A stretch of 64,000 nt of DNA from Pseudoips prasinana. Taxonomy: Eukaryota; Arthropoda; Insecta; Lepidoptera; Nolidae. The notes under the pieces were generated by a model, which saw nothing but the letters and a program-made list of their open reading frames with translations, searched no databases and was not told where the DNA came from. The number at the start of each line of letters is the position of its first letter. Position 1 is the first letter of the stretch. Below, in pieces: positions 1 to 11,401 of this stretch. A program made the translations under genes and the position numbers. The stretch is taken from NCBI GenBank assembly GCA_951640165.1, contig OX621257.1:8071201-8135200 (forward strand). Direction: 5' to 3'.

Positions 1-47
1 TTAAGTAAGTATCAGTGTTAATATGTAACACTAATAATAATAATAAT

Positions 48-412
48 GTCCTCCTACCCGAATTTCGGGCACGGCGGCCAGTCTCAACAGAGATTAGCCA
101 TCTGCGCAGGACATATTATAGTGCTCAAGTGTGTGCGCAAACACAGGAGCGCTTTCTATTCCATCACTCTCATGATCCGATGGGACGCCTAGCGACACGA
201 CTGTAAAGAGGTCAAGTGCAGGACCGTCGGCTTGTACGTGCTCTCCGAGGCACAGGGGTATAATACCGCCAACTCCCAGACTTCGGGCTGATGCTGAGAT
301 ATTTTTCTTTATACAGAAAAGTCCCAAAATCACTTTTTGGCCCGACTAGGGATTTGAACCCAGGACCTCGATCTCTGGGGGTGAACACGCTACCGCTAGA
401 CCAACGAGGCAG
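48..412 (-). mobile_element. SINE-A copy, tRNA-headed
   Basis: The minus strand starts TGCCTCGTTGGTCTAGCGGT (A-box region) at 412. It has a B-box-like GGTTCAAATCC at 350-360, a body with GGAGTTGGCGG, and an (ATT)n tail at 48-30. It is nearly full length, and seven other copies or fragments lie in this window. This is a Pol III-type, non-coding retroposon. Confidence 0.85.
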
Positions 413-512
413 TAAGATGTAATATACTTAGAACATCAAACATTCTAACATAATTTAATATCAAAGCATCCCAATACCAGCATTACATAACCTACATAAA
501 CAAAACAATGTA

Positions 513-647
513 CAGACGCCAGCATACCTAGCTACCCCTATCTATCAAATTTCCCCAATTGAAAGTGAACCTTATAATTAAGTGATAAAGTTGAAAATCT
601 ATAAAAGAAATTTGACAGATTGGGGTAGATGGATGTGCTGGCGTCTG
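513..647. mobile_element. 135-bp MITE flanked by TA (Tc1/mariner-type)
   Basis: The termini CAGACGCCAGCA and TGCTGGCGTCTG are inverted and flanked by TA on both sides. Inner arms (CTACCCC...TCAAATTT) extend the hairpin. A second copy of the same length lies at 27806-27940 and a worn one at 51439-51575. The TA duplication suggests mobilisation by a Tc1/mariner transposase. Confidence 0.8.
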
Positions 648-671
648 TAAACAAAGACACATCAAATTTAC

Positions 672-905
672 CTGATATCGATCCAAGGCAATCGCTGTAA
701 TGGAGATTGTAGACACAAATATCGATATTGCTTGAATAGCTCCACAGGCTTTACATAAACTCGGCCAATCGGGTAACGGCCAATGTTTGGTGAGGAGTTC
801 CATCAGTGTCAAGGGAGTTCCGACGCAGCAAACAAGCGCGTCGGAAACTGCTAGATTGACGATAAACATGTTTCTTGCAGTTCTCATCACCGGTTTTCTA
901 ACTAC
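672..905 (-). CDS. NPFR: Neuropeptide F/Y-type receptor, exon with TM2-TM3 and DRY motif (partial gene)
   Basis: This is a 78-codon, phase-0 exon of a class A peptide GPCR. Translation on the minus strand gives the end of loop 1 (VVRKPVMRTARN), TM2 with LAVSD (the conserved Asp), a TM2-TM3 turn with the disulfide Cys in SLCKAC, and TM3 ending in ALDRYQ (DRY-type motif for G-protein coupling). The 3' splice site is TTTTCAG before 905. The donor is GTAAAT at 671-666. MRTARN, PLTLMEL and VSTISITAIALDRYQ agree best with insect neuropeptide F receptors. A related NPY-family receptor (RYamide, sNPF) is less likely. The product should be a plasma-membrane receptor acting in feeding and energy signalling (family knowledge). 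TM4 to TM7 lie to the left of the window. Confidence 0.88.
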
Positions 906-944
906 CTGAAAAGAAAAAAATAGGTTAAGTTAATATTAATATTA

Positions 945-1457
945 AATAATAATAAAATCGTAGGAAAGTCAAAACTGTACATGGAATAATTTTTAAAAAG
1001 GATACTTGGGACGTGATCTTCAATCGATATCGAAGCCAAAAATATAGTTTTTAGAATTTTTGTCTGTGTGTCTGTTTGTCTGTATGTATGTCCGGGGTAA
1101 ACTCAAAAAGTACTTCGTGGATTTACTTCAAATGTTCCCCGTGTGTGCCCCGTGGTTTTACCCGCGTTAAGTTTTATAAATTATCACAGCTCCTCCCCGT
1201 AGGAGATAGCGTGATAATATGTAGCCTATATGTTGACCCGTCCTCTTAGTAATATTCATGCAAAATTTGAAGTAAATCCACGCAGTACTTTTTGAGTTTA
1301 TCCCGGACATACATACAGACAAACAGACACACAGACAAAAATTCTAAAAATTATATTTTTGGCTTCGATGTCGATTGTAGATCACGCCCTAAGTATCCTT
1401 TAAAAAAATATTCAATGTAAAGTTTTGACTTTCCTACGATTTTATTATATGTAGATT
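945..1457. mobile_element. Two Helitron-B copies in inverted orientation
   Basis: The 945-1132 part is a plus-strand 5' half beginning AATAAAATCGTAGGAAAG. The 1143-1457 part is a nearly full minus-strand copy, starting at its 3' end with CCCCGTGGTTTTACCCGCG. Together they form an inverted repeat with arms of about 180 bp. They are non-coding derivatives that depend on an autonomous Helitron. Confidence 0.75.
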
Positions 1458-2338
1458 GAATGGTGGAATTTGTATGAATTCAAATAAAACTGCTATTTTA
1501 AAAGTCTTATTACTTTGACTTACGGTCCATTTCAATTTGTTTTGACTGTACAGGGTTAATATGAAAATAATTTCCGCAGTTTTAATAATTTTTTAATAAA
1601 AAATTACCTATATTAAAAATCAATTCAGTTAACGATTCTAAACAAACTATTTTCAGGGTGTGCGTTAATTAAGTTACATGTCGTATACATACATTACTTC
1701 ACGTCAGTGAAATTGAAAATTCAAACAAGTGCCTTATTAAGGTGTTTCATTGGAGATAATTAGAAGTGGAAAAATTAATTTTCCTTAATTTATTATTTTA
1801 AAATACTCGGTATTGTTCATTTTTTATTCACGAGACAGGCAAAATTACTTTTTGTAATGTAATAGGTATAAGAGTTTAACGTGACACAGTAACTCTGTTT
1901 GTCCGCCTGTCTGTCAAGGGTGTAAAATAACAATAAGGAATAGGGAATGAAAGTTTATACACATAATAATAAATGAAATTTGGTACACATATAGTCTAGA
2001 GCATGAGAAAGGACATAGGCAACTTTTTAATGTGAAAACTTTTCATCCCCCCTTTCAACCCGAAAGGGGATGGAAAGTTGTATGGTTCCCATTGTACCGC
2101 TTTGACTAGTTTGGGATCAGTGAGCGTATAAGTTGCCCTAAGGTATTTATTAAGATATTTATAATATAGGACTAGTTGAATGAATAAAATTCGACTCCAA
2201 AGCAAAGCAAGACTTGCACATGGAACCAAACACTTTGAGCTCATGGAAGGTGCATTCAGAGTACTCAACTGGAAAAGATTAGAACCTATTTTATAATTTT
2301 CCATCTTGTGAACTATCATATAAAACACACAAGTAAAG
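1458..2338. other. AT-rich intronic DNA, no gene
   Basis: No coding or RNA gene was recognised. The part from about 1870 to 2110 (CTGTTTGTCCGCCTGTCTGTC, then CCCGAAAGGGG) looks repeat-derived, but no family was assigned. Confidence 0.5.
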
Positions 2339-4063
2339 TAAACTCGTCCGAATGTAAATACGTTTTGGCCATATTCCTAGATATTTCAGGGGCGTTTGAT
2401 AATACTTGGTGGCCAATTTTGTAACAAAAACTTAAGTTACGCGGTTGTTACAGTAATATATTATTATATTCGATAATCACATCTTATTTTGTACATGGCT
2501 CTGCAACTCTTAAGCTTGGTCACTACAGAGTCACTAAATCGTTAACCATGGGTTGCCCCCAGGGCTCAGTGCTCGCGCCGTATCTCTGGAACTTGGGTTT
2601 TGATGACTTCTTGACATTACCCTTGCCATCACGCTGCTCTCTAACGGCATATGCCAACAATGGCCTCATACTTATACAGGGTAACCCCAGGAGAGAGTTG
2701 GAAAATCTGGCTCAAACTTGCTTAAGTATGATAAGTGAATGGGGTAAAAGAAATCGCCTTACATCTGCTCCTCATAAAACTTACCAACTCCTTCTTAAAG
2801 GTGAACTAAAATTTCGCCCGAGCGTAAAACTTAATAATATTACTGTAAAATGCAAAATCTCAACGTGTTATTTGGGTTTAGTTTTAGAAAAGAATTTCTC
2901 GTTTATAGAACATATTAAATCAGTTGGGGAAAAAGCTAAGCGAAACTTTTTTGCACTTACAAGGATATCGACGGCAACCTGGGGCCTCTCTTTTAATACT
3001 CTTAAAATCATTTACGGGGCAACCTATCTTGGGTGTATATGCTACGGCTCGCCTGTGTGGGCTGATAGGGCTACCATCTGAGTTGCTCGCCGTAAATTAC
3101 TGCAAAGCCAGAGGTTGGCGTTGATATTTCTGTGTAAAGCCTATAGAACAGTAAGCACAGAGGCCCTACCTGTCCTAGCGGGTGTACTTCCGATTGATCT
3201 TGAAGTTCAAAGACGAGCAGCGATGTATTATTCTACGCGCGATAATTTAGAAAATGATTTCTTGTCATTAGGCGACCGTACGAAAATAACCAGGCTATTG
3301 ATGCCAGTACCTGACTTAACTAACGAACTACTAAATGAATGGCAATGTAGATGTAATACCTCAACCAAGGGTCGCCATCTGCACCAGTTCTTTCCGGACG
3401 TACGCGAACGGTTAAATAAAACTTGGCTAATCATAGACCATTGTGTTGCACAATTTCTTACCGGACACGGCAATTTTAAAAGTAAATTGTATAATTTCAA
3501 ATTAGTATCTTCACCAATCTGTCTGTGCTCAACTTCCAGTAACGAATATGAACAAACTGCTCACCACATCCTGGGAGTGTGCTCTCTGGCAAAATCAGTG
3601 TGATATTATGTTAAACAGCTTGCAACCAATATCTGGAGTAGTTTATTATACGGATCTTGTAGCAACAAGGTACAACTTCCGTGCGTTTAAGCGCTTTTGC
3701 CATACCTACTATTGGAATCAAATATAACAGCTCACTTAGGACCCTTAAATTGATCCTCGGTGCTTTTGCAGCTGCTTTCTTTAGTTGCAAATCTCTCATT
3801 TTATGAGGCTATAGCCTCTTTACATCATTCTGTCTCCCGCTTTGCTCTGAAGGGAAGTAGAACTATTCATTTTCTAACTCTTCCTTTTTTCTGTTTCTGA
3901 TTAAATTCGTTGCGGGATCCAAGACAGTTGAAGCGATTCCCCCCGGGACATGCCTGAGCTTCATCGCTCAGTGTCATTTCATTGTGTGCCACTGCCACAC
4001 GATCCTGGCTTACAGGAGTTGCAGTGGTGGGTAAGAGGGAGGGACTAGTCCCGATAAAAAAAA
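2339..4063 (+). pseudogene. Broken R1/I-like LINE: reverse transcriptase to 3' tail
   Basis: This is a 5'-truncated non-LTR retrotransposon. RT block A is readable at about 2356-2421 (LAIFLDISGAFDN, then a stop). Block B follows from 2548 (GCPQGSVLAPYLWNL). The catalytic YADD has become AYANN (about 2650-2664), so the enzyme is dead. The thumb region and a C-terminal zinc-knuckle-like stretch continue to 3603 (LTGHGNF, then SPICLC, QTAHHILGVC) across a frame change near 3082. The 3' UTR and a short A-rich tail (GATAAAAAAAATAT) end near 4063. The same 3' UTR recurs at 31885-32310 and, inverted, at 32752-32939. Confidence 0.85.
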
Positions 4064-4065
4064 TA

Positions 4066-4324
4066 TCTATACTAATATTACAAAGAGGTAACGTTTGTGA
4101 GTTTGTGACGTTGTAAGGGGTAATCTCTGGATCTATTAAACCGATTTTCAAAATTATTTCACCAATAGAAAGCTACATTATTGTGGAGTTTCATAGGCTG
4201 AAAAATTCCAAAATTAATAACACATCATACTTAAACTTGAATAATGTAGTCCAATTTGCGAGACAAACGAGCAGGAACAAAAATATATTATATAAAGCGG
4301 AACCATGTTCGCGGGCACTGCTAG
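4066..4324 (+). mobile_element. Helitron-C copy
   Basis: It starts TCTATACTAATATTACAAAG after an A (4065). It ends with a hairpin (GCGGAACCATGTTCGC) and CTAG before a T (4325), the expected A|T insertion. A sister copy is at 60662-60908. It is non-coding and sits right after the A-tail of the LINE, so it inserted later. Confidence 0.8.
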
Positions 4325-4799
4325 TAGTCTATAGAACGGCCAAGAGCGAGTCGGACTCGCCCATGAAGGGTTCCGTAGCAGCAAGTATTTCAGTTGATTA
4401 AATGAAAGCAAATTGTGGTTTACGATTTATGACGTATTAAAAAAAACTACTTGCTCGATTTCGTTCAAACCAATTCAGTTTAAAAAAATATATATTAGAA
4501 ACCTCAATATCATTTTTGAAGACCCATACATAGACAACCCAAATGTATGGGTACGATGAAAAAAAAATTGAGGTTCAGTTCTATGCATGGGGACCCCCCA
4601 AAATTATTGTTCTTTTTCTATTTTTGTGTAAAAATCTTAATGCGGTTCACCGAATACATCTACTTACCAAGTTTCAACAGTACAGCTCTTATGGTTTCAG
4701 AGAAAAGTGGCAGTCACATACGGACGGACAGACAGACAGACAGACATGACGAATCTATAAGGGTTCCGTTTTTTGCCATTTGGCTACGGAACCCTAAAA
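4325..4799 (+). repeat. Interspersed repeat with AAGGGTTCCGTAGC ends
   Basis: It opens with CGAGTCGGACTCGCCCATGA and AAGGGTTCCGT. It contains a GACAGACAGACAG run at about 4725-4745 and closes with GGCTACGGAACCCTAAAAA. I know this pattern as a common lepidopteran repeat, but the class is uncertain. Confidence 0.55.
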
Positions 4800-5359
4800 A
4801 GCGAAATTTTGTGAGTGTGTATGTTTGTAACTTCTTTACGTCTAGACAACTGGAGCGATTTTAATAAAATTTGGTATGGGGTGACACCCTTTTTTTTACG
4901 TTGTGGAAATACTCTAGTCGCACGTGGTGTGGGGCTCGACCCACTAAAACCATCACGGTAGCCAGCCTCACAGTGCCTGTAGCGGGGGCTCTTGGTACTC
5001 GTGAATGATCTCGCCAGTACCCCCGCTGTACACTGAGCGTCCGCGAGACTCTCACCTGGGGAGGTGAGGGGCCTGAATGCCTCCCCCCCTGCCCAGTACG
5101 CACAAGCGTGTTACCTGAGCTACAGCAGGTTACCCTTCCCGGGACCGCTGGCGGTCGGAGGAAAAGATCTCCACTCGTTCCCTCCCCCAGACGCCAGCGG
5201 TCCCAGAGGCGGCGCCCAATCGGGGAAAAGCCAGCCGGGCGCCGCATACCCACTCGCGCTGGGATTAGCTCCCAGCGCCGGGTGGGGTGACACCCTGGAT
5301 TAACACATAGGCTATAATTTATAAAGTTTAACGCGGGTAAAACCGCGGGGTACAGCTAG
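4800..5359 (+). mobile_element. Lep1-type Helitron split by a LINE tail
   Basis: The left part (4800-4890) has GCGAAATTTTGTGAGTGTG and CTGGAGCGATTTTAATAAA. The right part (5283-5359) has ATTAACACATAGGCTATAA, TTTAACGCGGGTAAAACCGC and CTAG at 5356-5359. Between them is a minus-strand LINE tail bounded by a 14-bp duplication (TGGGGTGACACCCT). Confidence 0.85.
4891..5282 (-). mobile_element. 5'-truncated LINE tail inserted in a Helitron
   Basis: It is GC-rich DNA with an A-run on its minus-strand 3' side (TTTTTTTT at 4890-4897 on plus). It is flanked by a perfect 14-bp target duplication at 4877-4890 and 5283-5296, a clear target-primed insertion. No intact ORF. It resembles the 3' region of the R1-like LINE at 55.4-56.3 kb in composition only. 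Confidence 0.75.
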
Positions 5360-5796
5360 AAATCTATAAAATTGTTGTCTAATACCTAAAAAAGAGACAG
5401 ATTTTAACAACGCACTCATTAGTGATATATATCAAAATATACATGGCTTTTTGTTCAAAAACATGTCTACTAATTAAGTAATGCCCTTTGAAGTGCTTTT
5501 GAGTGAATGGTTAATGTTAACATGATTAATTTAGTACAAAAATATTATAAATGTATTATTAATACAGATATAGGTAGTGTATATGATCTTTGAGCTTATC
5601 ATAGATACACTTAAATTGTGGCAGTTAAGGTTATCTCTGCGCCAAATACAACGCTTCGTACTCTAATTAATGGTACAGTCCATCACTGTCCCACTGCAGG
5701 GCAAGGACCTTCTCTCACAATGAGAAAGCTATAGTCCACCTCGCTGGTCTAGTGAGGGTCAACGGACTTCACGTCCCATCAAGAACATTTCATTTT
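5360..5796. other. Intronic DNA with a weak retroposon remnant
   Basis: No gene seen. The stretch at about 5660-5790 (CACTGCAGGGCAAGGACCTT, ACGTCCCATCAAG) looks like a worn LINE/SINE tail. Confidence 0.4.
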
Positions 5797-5992
5797 TGTA
5801 AAGACAACGCCCGCACTACAGAATCTAATCCCTGCGTCGCGGGGTACTTTACAATCATATAATAGAGGGACACAAATTACATCCATACTCAGAACAACGA
5901 TGGGTCACACAAATAGTTGTCCGGCGTGGGACTCGAAACCGCGACACGAAGCGACGAGGCGACTGTCTAAGCTACTGCGCCACACGTGCGGT
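5797..5992 (-). mobile_element. SINE-D copy, tRNA-headed
   Basis: The minus strand begins GCACGTGTGGCGCAGTAGCT and carries a B-box-like sequence (GTTTCGAGTCC) and GCCGGACAACTATTTGTGTG. It ends in GTGCGGGCGTTGTCTTTAC. Full copies lie at 22450 and 45455. Confidence 0.8.
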
Positions 5993-6049
5993 CAAATTAT
6001 AATTTTGGGATTACACAATAGAACTCATATAGAATACGCACATGAATTC

Positions 6050-6180
6050 AACATTTCAGTGATTGGCACAAAAGGAGGGCACCGGAACAGCATACCCGCG
6101 TTTCCGGAGGCACCGAGAGAAGTCCACGGAAGTAACCTCTCGACATGGCTTAACGATTGTGCTGTAATGCTCTAATCAGC
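6050..6180 (+). mobile_element. Fragment of R1-like LINE 3' UTR
   Basis: GGGCACCGGAACAGCATACC and CGCGTTTCCGGAGGCACC match the 3' UTR of the LINE at 56220-56275 with scattered changes. There is no coding sequence. Confidence 0.6.
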
Positions 6181-7100
6181 TAATAATTTAACCAGGAACG
6201 ACCGTCTCAATTTTTGCAATAAGCTTTAAAGTATTGCTCGATCGTCAGTTCTTTAAGAAGACTATTAATCTCGAGGATGCAACGTCATTACCCTATTGTG
6301 CGCATCATTATATGTGGTAACATTCTTCTATGCTATTTAAAAAGCAATTCTGCATACCTCAACATACGTTACAAAATAAGTTTCGTGTATACTATTGTTA
6401 ATGTTTTAGATTGCTGCTCAAAAATAAAATTGACTGCTCGATGGAGGTGAAAACTCATTTTCAGCAGTTTTTAGAAATGAAAACTTCTTAAGCGGTGTTG
6501 TGCACTTTTTTGGGATGGGTAAAAATATTAAATTGGCGTCGGGACTCGTGAACTGATCGAATATTCGTAAGATGGATGTCATTTTTTAACACGGTTTTAT
6601 TAGCTTCACTTGTAACTATGTATGTAAGAAAATCTTGGAATCTTAATTTGACCCACTTCCCGGTCTCCGATTAGTATGGAACACGCACACGCTCTGAATT
6701 CTGATAACAATACATGACTAGGTAAGAAACGTCATTACATATCCAATATGGCGGCCTCCCCAAGATGGCGGACTGGCTGTTTAACATCCACCCCATATGG
6801 GTATCAAATGAAAGGGTTTTCTGTCAGGAATACGAAAAAAATTGTCACGTGACTTAAATCCAATATGGTGGATTTTTAGTGCATGCTAAAAGCATGTTTT
6901 TTTAGTTTTTTAAACTATTATTATTTTATTCACACTGGCCGTTTATACACTCACATGACCGCTGCATTTTTGAAGTGAAAACTTATTTAGCGGCGTTGTG
7001 GACTTTTTTTTCTTAATTAAGTTAGATTTGCCGATTTTCAGCCGACTGCCTTCCCAAATTTAGTTCTATTTTTAAAACTTATTCCCACCATATACACAGC
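6181..7100 (+). repeat. Interspersed repeat with ATGGCGGCC module
   Basis: The core at 6640-6870 holds TTGACCCACTTCCCGGTC, CCAATATGGCGGCC, CAAGATGGCGGAC and GGGTATCAAATGAAAGGG. The same module is tandemly repeated at 15535-16030, beside a Helitron protein N-terminus, so it may be a Helitron 5' region. Outside the core I see only AT-rich sequence. Confidence 0.5.
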
Positions 7101-8790
7101 GACATCCAATCCTCATATTGAGTTTGCTCTAGGTTACATATTACAAGCAATACAAAACCATAAGCTCTACATTAGTTCACATTCTGTCCCGCAAAAACTA
7201 CTTTTATGTCGAGCGGGTTAATATGCATTAGCTTTACTGAACCTAGTATTCTGTCCCATAAAAACTACACCAGAAGCAAAGGGGCTTAAGTTTAGTGTCT
7301 CTAATAAGCGACATTCAATCCTCATTAGTTCGTATTCTGCCCGATATAAACTACTGTAGTGTCGAGCGGGTTAGGTGTCTCTAATGAGCGACATCCAATC
7401 CTCATAGTGAGTTCGCTGTTGGTTATATAATAAACGCAATACAAAAACATGAGCTTTATTTTAGCTAGTATTATGTCCCATATGTAAAATACACCAGAGT
7501 CAAAGGGACTTAATATAAGTTTAGTCTCCAATGAGTTACAACCAATACAGGTAATACACAAGCATGATTTCTATATTCGATACTATTTTGTCCAATATAA
7601 AATACTCCAGTGTCAAGCGGGTTAAGTGTCTCTAATAAGCGATAACTAATCCTCGTATTAATTTAGCTCTAGGTTATGTAATACAAAAGTATGAGCCCTA
7701 TTTCAGCTAGTATTGTTACAATGAGTGAAAACCAATACAGGTAATACAAAAGTATGAGTTCTAGATTCGATACTATTTTGTCCAATATAAACTACTCTAG
7801 TGTCAAGCGGGTTAAGTGTCTCTAATAAGCGATAACTAATCCTCGTATTGATTTCGCTCTACTGATGTACTACTGTACTGATGATGATACAAAAGTATGA
7901 GTTCTACATTCGATAATATTTTGTCCCATATAAACTACTCCAGTGTCAAGCGCGTTAAGTGTCTCTAATAAGTGACAACTAATCCTCGTATTGATTTCGT
8001 TCTTTGTTACATAATACAGGTACTACAAAAGTATGAGCCCTATTTTAGCTAGTATTTTTACAATGAGTGGCAACCAATACAGATAATACAGGTAATACAA
8101 AAGTATGAGTTCTACATTCCATACTATTTGTCCCATATAAACTACTCCAGTGTTGAGCGGGTTAAGTGTCTATAATAAGCGACGTCTAATCCTTATATTG
8201 ATTTCGTTCTATGTTACGTAATACAAAAGTATCAGCCCTATTTTAGCTAGTATTGTTACAATGAGTGACAACCAATACAGATAATTATATAGGTAATACA
8301 AAAGTATGAGTTCTACATTCGATAATATTTTGTCCCATACAAACTACTTCAGTGTCAAGCGCGTTCAGTGTCTCTAATAAGTGACAACTAATCCTCGTAT
8401 TGATTTCGTTTTATGTTACGTAATACAGGTAATACAAAAGTATGAGCCCTATTTTAGCTAGTATTGTTACAATGCGTGACAACCAATACAGGTAATACAC
8501 AAGCATGATTTCTACATTCGATAGTATTTTGTCCCATATAAACTACTCCAGTGTTAAGCGGGTTAAGTGTCTCTAATAAGTGACAACTAATCCTCGTATT
8601 GATTTCGTTCTATGTTACGTAATACCGGTAATACAAAAGTATTAGCTATACATAAGCTAATATTCTGTCCCATGTACAATAATCTAGTAACAAGCGGGTT
8701 AGGTTAAGTGTCTCAAATGAGTGACATTCAATCTTCGTATTGAGTCCACTCTAGGTTACATAATAATAAAGAATACAATATAAAATAATA
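7100..8790 (+). repeat. Tandem array, period about 200 bp
   Basis: The phrase AATCCTCGTATTGATTTCG and its variants recur near 7105, 7312, 7388, 7632, 7832, 7976, 8182, 8384, 8582 and 8726. Each is followed by TAATACAAAAGTATGAG, TTTTGTCCCATATAAACTAC and GCGGGTTAAGTGTCTCTAAT. There are about eight diverged units, some shortened. No ORF. A stray unit at 11705-11770 lies beyond the LTR element. Confidence 0.85.
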
Positions 8791-8810
8791 ATAAATAAAA
8801 TATATATATT

Positions 8811-9002
8811 TGACGGCGTTTACGTCAAAACGTCAGGTTGACACGACTGTCAATGTCAACCTAGCGAAGCGTCATTGTCGATGGTGGTGTCGATGATGGT
8901 GGCCATCTTGAAGTAATTTATTTCTGTTCCGCCCTCACCTACCCATGAAATTATAAGAGGATGAGTTGTGGTGAAGAGCCTTCAAGCCGTCCTGCCTCCA
9001 CA
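8811..9002 (+). repeat. 5' LTR of LTR element (internally deleted)
   Basis: It runs TGACGGCG to CCACA. It matches the 3' LTR but lacks about 160 bp between two TTGAAGT repeats (joint near 8912), so the deletion probably arose by slippage or recombination between them. It is preceded by TATT (8807-8810), which is repeated after the 3' LTR. Confidence 0.75.
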
Positions 9003-9870
9003 TCAGGCGTGGGATCAAGAACCGAAGATAAGCCACATGCAAAAGATATTTTTCGAAAAATGTTTGAGCTAGAAAATAGCCGGATGTTGAGTCTGATGGA
9101 AGCGATTTAAAATCAAGTGAGCGCCCACAATATAAACCAACTCAAATTCGACCCAAAACTGACACAAACGCACGTGCTTGGGCATACTGTTGACCTTTGT
9201 TTCGGTGAAAATCATTTATAATAGCTATGGTGCGCTGCAAAGCACGGCGTCGCAGTGGCTATCACAAATATGGTTCCTTGAGATGCGGTGGTTGCAAATT
9301 CGAGTTATTTACTCCACGGAATGATAGTGTTGAAACACCCGCGACTGACCTCATTAACCTGCAAAATAGCAAACGCAAGGAAAACGAATATCTGTGCGTG
9401 ACCATACATAAACCTCAAAATGGATAAATATGAGCGAAGACTACATGCTGTCCACTGCACTGTCACTTTCGTCAAAATTCCACAACCACCTACAACGATT
9501 AGCCTTCAATACGGAGATTATTACGAGAAAGAAGCTGCAGCGAGAATTGAAACCGTCTACTTTAGGAAAGGAATGCGCCTCAAGTAGCTGAATATAATTG
9601 TGTACACGCAAAACGATCCGAAACTGTATCGTTCTTGATGTGGTTTTATAGTGTTTTTAAATTGTTTTTTTAAAGTGCTTTTAAAGTGTTTTCAGTGCGG
9701 CAAGCTAGGACATGGTGCATGTGAGTGTCGTCCGAAAAAGAGAAGGTCAAAAACGCCGGCAGCGACCTGGTCTTCTGCGACCAGAAACCAGACATCGCTG
9801 CTGTTTACGCTGTGGCCATTTAGCTTCAAAGTGCAACCGTGGCAATGAACAACGTGATCACAAGAGATGC
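9003..9870 (+). pseudogene. Degenerate gag of LTR element
   Basis: Broken frames encode capsid-like pieces (RKMFELENSRMLSLMEAI, then a stop; HVLGHTVDLCFGENHL; ALQSTASQWLSQI). At 9687-9728 there is a CCHC zinc knuckle (CFQCGKLGHGACEC, spacing C-x2-C-x4-H-x4-C), with a second, imperfect cysteine cluster after it. No protease, reverse transcriptase or integrase is present before the 3' LTR, so the copy was non-autonomous. Clade not assigned. Confidence 0.65.
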
Positions 9871-10158
9871 CCGTTAACGTCTACGTCGTTAACACACCAG
9901 AGAGGACATTTTGGTGAGTAGTTCCATGTTTATACGTTTCTAGAGCTGATTGCTCACTTATGACTCATGAGCTGATTGCTCACAAGCTACAGACGGCTTA
10001 TAAATTTCGAGCAATACTGTTTAATAATGTTGTTAATTATTCTTGTAGCTTACAAATTTCAACACAGATCGAGATCGATAATGTTTCGTTGTTTTTCATG
10101 GACAACCCAATCGTCGTTTACGTTATGATATCATGATTTAACGCTATACTTAAATAAT

Positions 10159-10450
10159 CGTCCGAGTCGGTTGCCTCGAGAGGTCTGACTTGTCATGGAT
10201 GATCGCTTGCTATATCCGAGACGAATTGTGTCGTCCAAGTCAGTTGCCTCGAGAGGGCTGACTTGTCATGGATGATCGCTTGCTATTTCCGAGACGAATT
10301 GTGTCGTCCGAGTCGGTTCCCTCGGGAGGACTGACTTGTTCTGGCTGCTTGCCTGCTAAGTGTAAGACGAATTGTGTCGTCCGGGTCACATCCTTGTTAG
10401 GATTGGCTTGTCTAGATGTTCACAAGAACGAAAATGTGCTGTCTGGGCTA
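10159..10450 (+). repeat. 73-bp tandem repeat inside LTR element
   Basis: Units start CGTCCGAGTCGGTTGCCTCG at 10159, 10232, 10305 and 10378, exactly 73 bp apart. They share GACTTGTCATGGATGATCGC and GAGACGAATTGTGTCGTCC. The last unit is diverged. It lies just upstream of the 3' LTR, a region that is often regulatory or packaging-related in LTR elements (inference). Confidence 0.85.
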
Positions 10451-10688
10451 AATTCTAGCTAGTTATGATATCTAATGCGTTTCTCGACTGGTCTTACTGA
10501 AGTGTAGTCCGAGTCACACCGCACGGTTGACTAAGCGGTACACTTGCCTGGTTAGTCCAGTTATTAAATGTTTTTAATGTTTGTATACTGATGAAAATTA
10601 TTAAGTCAGGATGAGCGAACGGACTATGCAGTTATCTTAGTTTGTTTCAGATAAATCGCCCGTGGACGGTCGTATGTCAGTCCGGCCG

Positions 10689-11043
10689 TGACGGCGTTTA
10701 CGTCAAAACGTCAGGTTGACACGACTGTCAATGTCAACCTAGCGAAGCGTCATTGTCGATGGTGGTGTGGGCGGCCATCTTGAAGTCACTTTTTGAACGA
10801 GACGGCGCCCGCGCACCACGCTTGTGACGAATCGCTGAGAATCTTCGCCATCACGATATTTTAAGATTTCATTTGATTGATTTTACATTGTAGTAATCAC
10901 TAAACATCTAATTAAATCGTGATTCTTGTGAATTACGTTGATTGTGATTTGAAGTAATTTATTTCTGTTCCGCCCTCACCTACCCATGAAATTATAAGAG
11001 GATGAGTTGTGGTGAAGAGCCTTCAAGCCGTCCTGCCTCGACA
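10689..11043 (+). repeat. 3' LTR of LTR element
   Basis: The 355-bp LTR begins TGACGGCGTTTACG and ends CTCGACA, followed by TATT (11044-11047) that repeats the 4 bp before the 5' LTR. It is longer than the 5' LTR and keeps the segment with GAACGAGACGGCGCCCGCGC. No clear polypurine tract precedes it. Confidence 0.75.
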
Positions 11044-11047
11044 TATT

Positions 11048-11401
11048 CGTATTTTTTTTTACAACAGATGCCTAATATTTATACTAATGATAATAATAAT
11101 ATAATTAATTATCATTATTATTTATTTATAATTTACTTTTTTGTAGATTTAGTTTTTCTTTCTAATGTAGTTAGTTATGTATATTCATAAGTTGATTTAG
11201 ATTCTTTGTTATTATGTTAGTTATTTTCCTATAAATTTTAATATAGAATAAATGGTAATAATAGAATTTAATATGTTTTAACTAAAACCCTCTTCCTCTC
11301 TTCTACATTTGCTGTGCCTGATGATGCCCGGTCCATAATGATGCCATGTATTATTATAACACCTAATTGACATTGAGGAATGCAAATAAAATATTGAGTA
11401 T
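11048..11401. other. AT-rich intronic DNA, no gene
   Basis: It holds TAATAATAATATAATTAATT-type simple sequence and nothing else that could be recognised. Confidence 0.5.

Noticed and set aside
5064..5303. Overlapping GC-rich ORFs on both strands
   Set aside because: They are in the LINE tail bounded by the 14-bp duplication; composition alone keeps the frames open.
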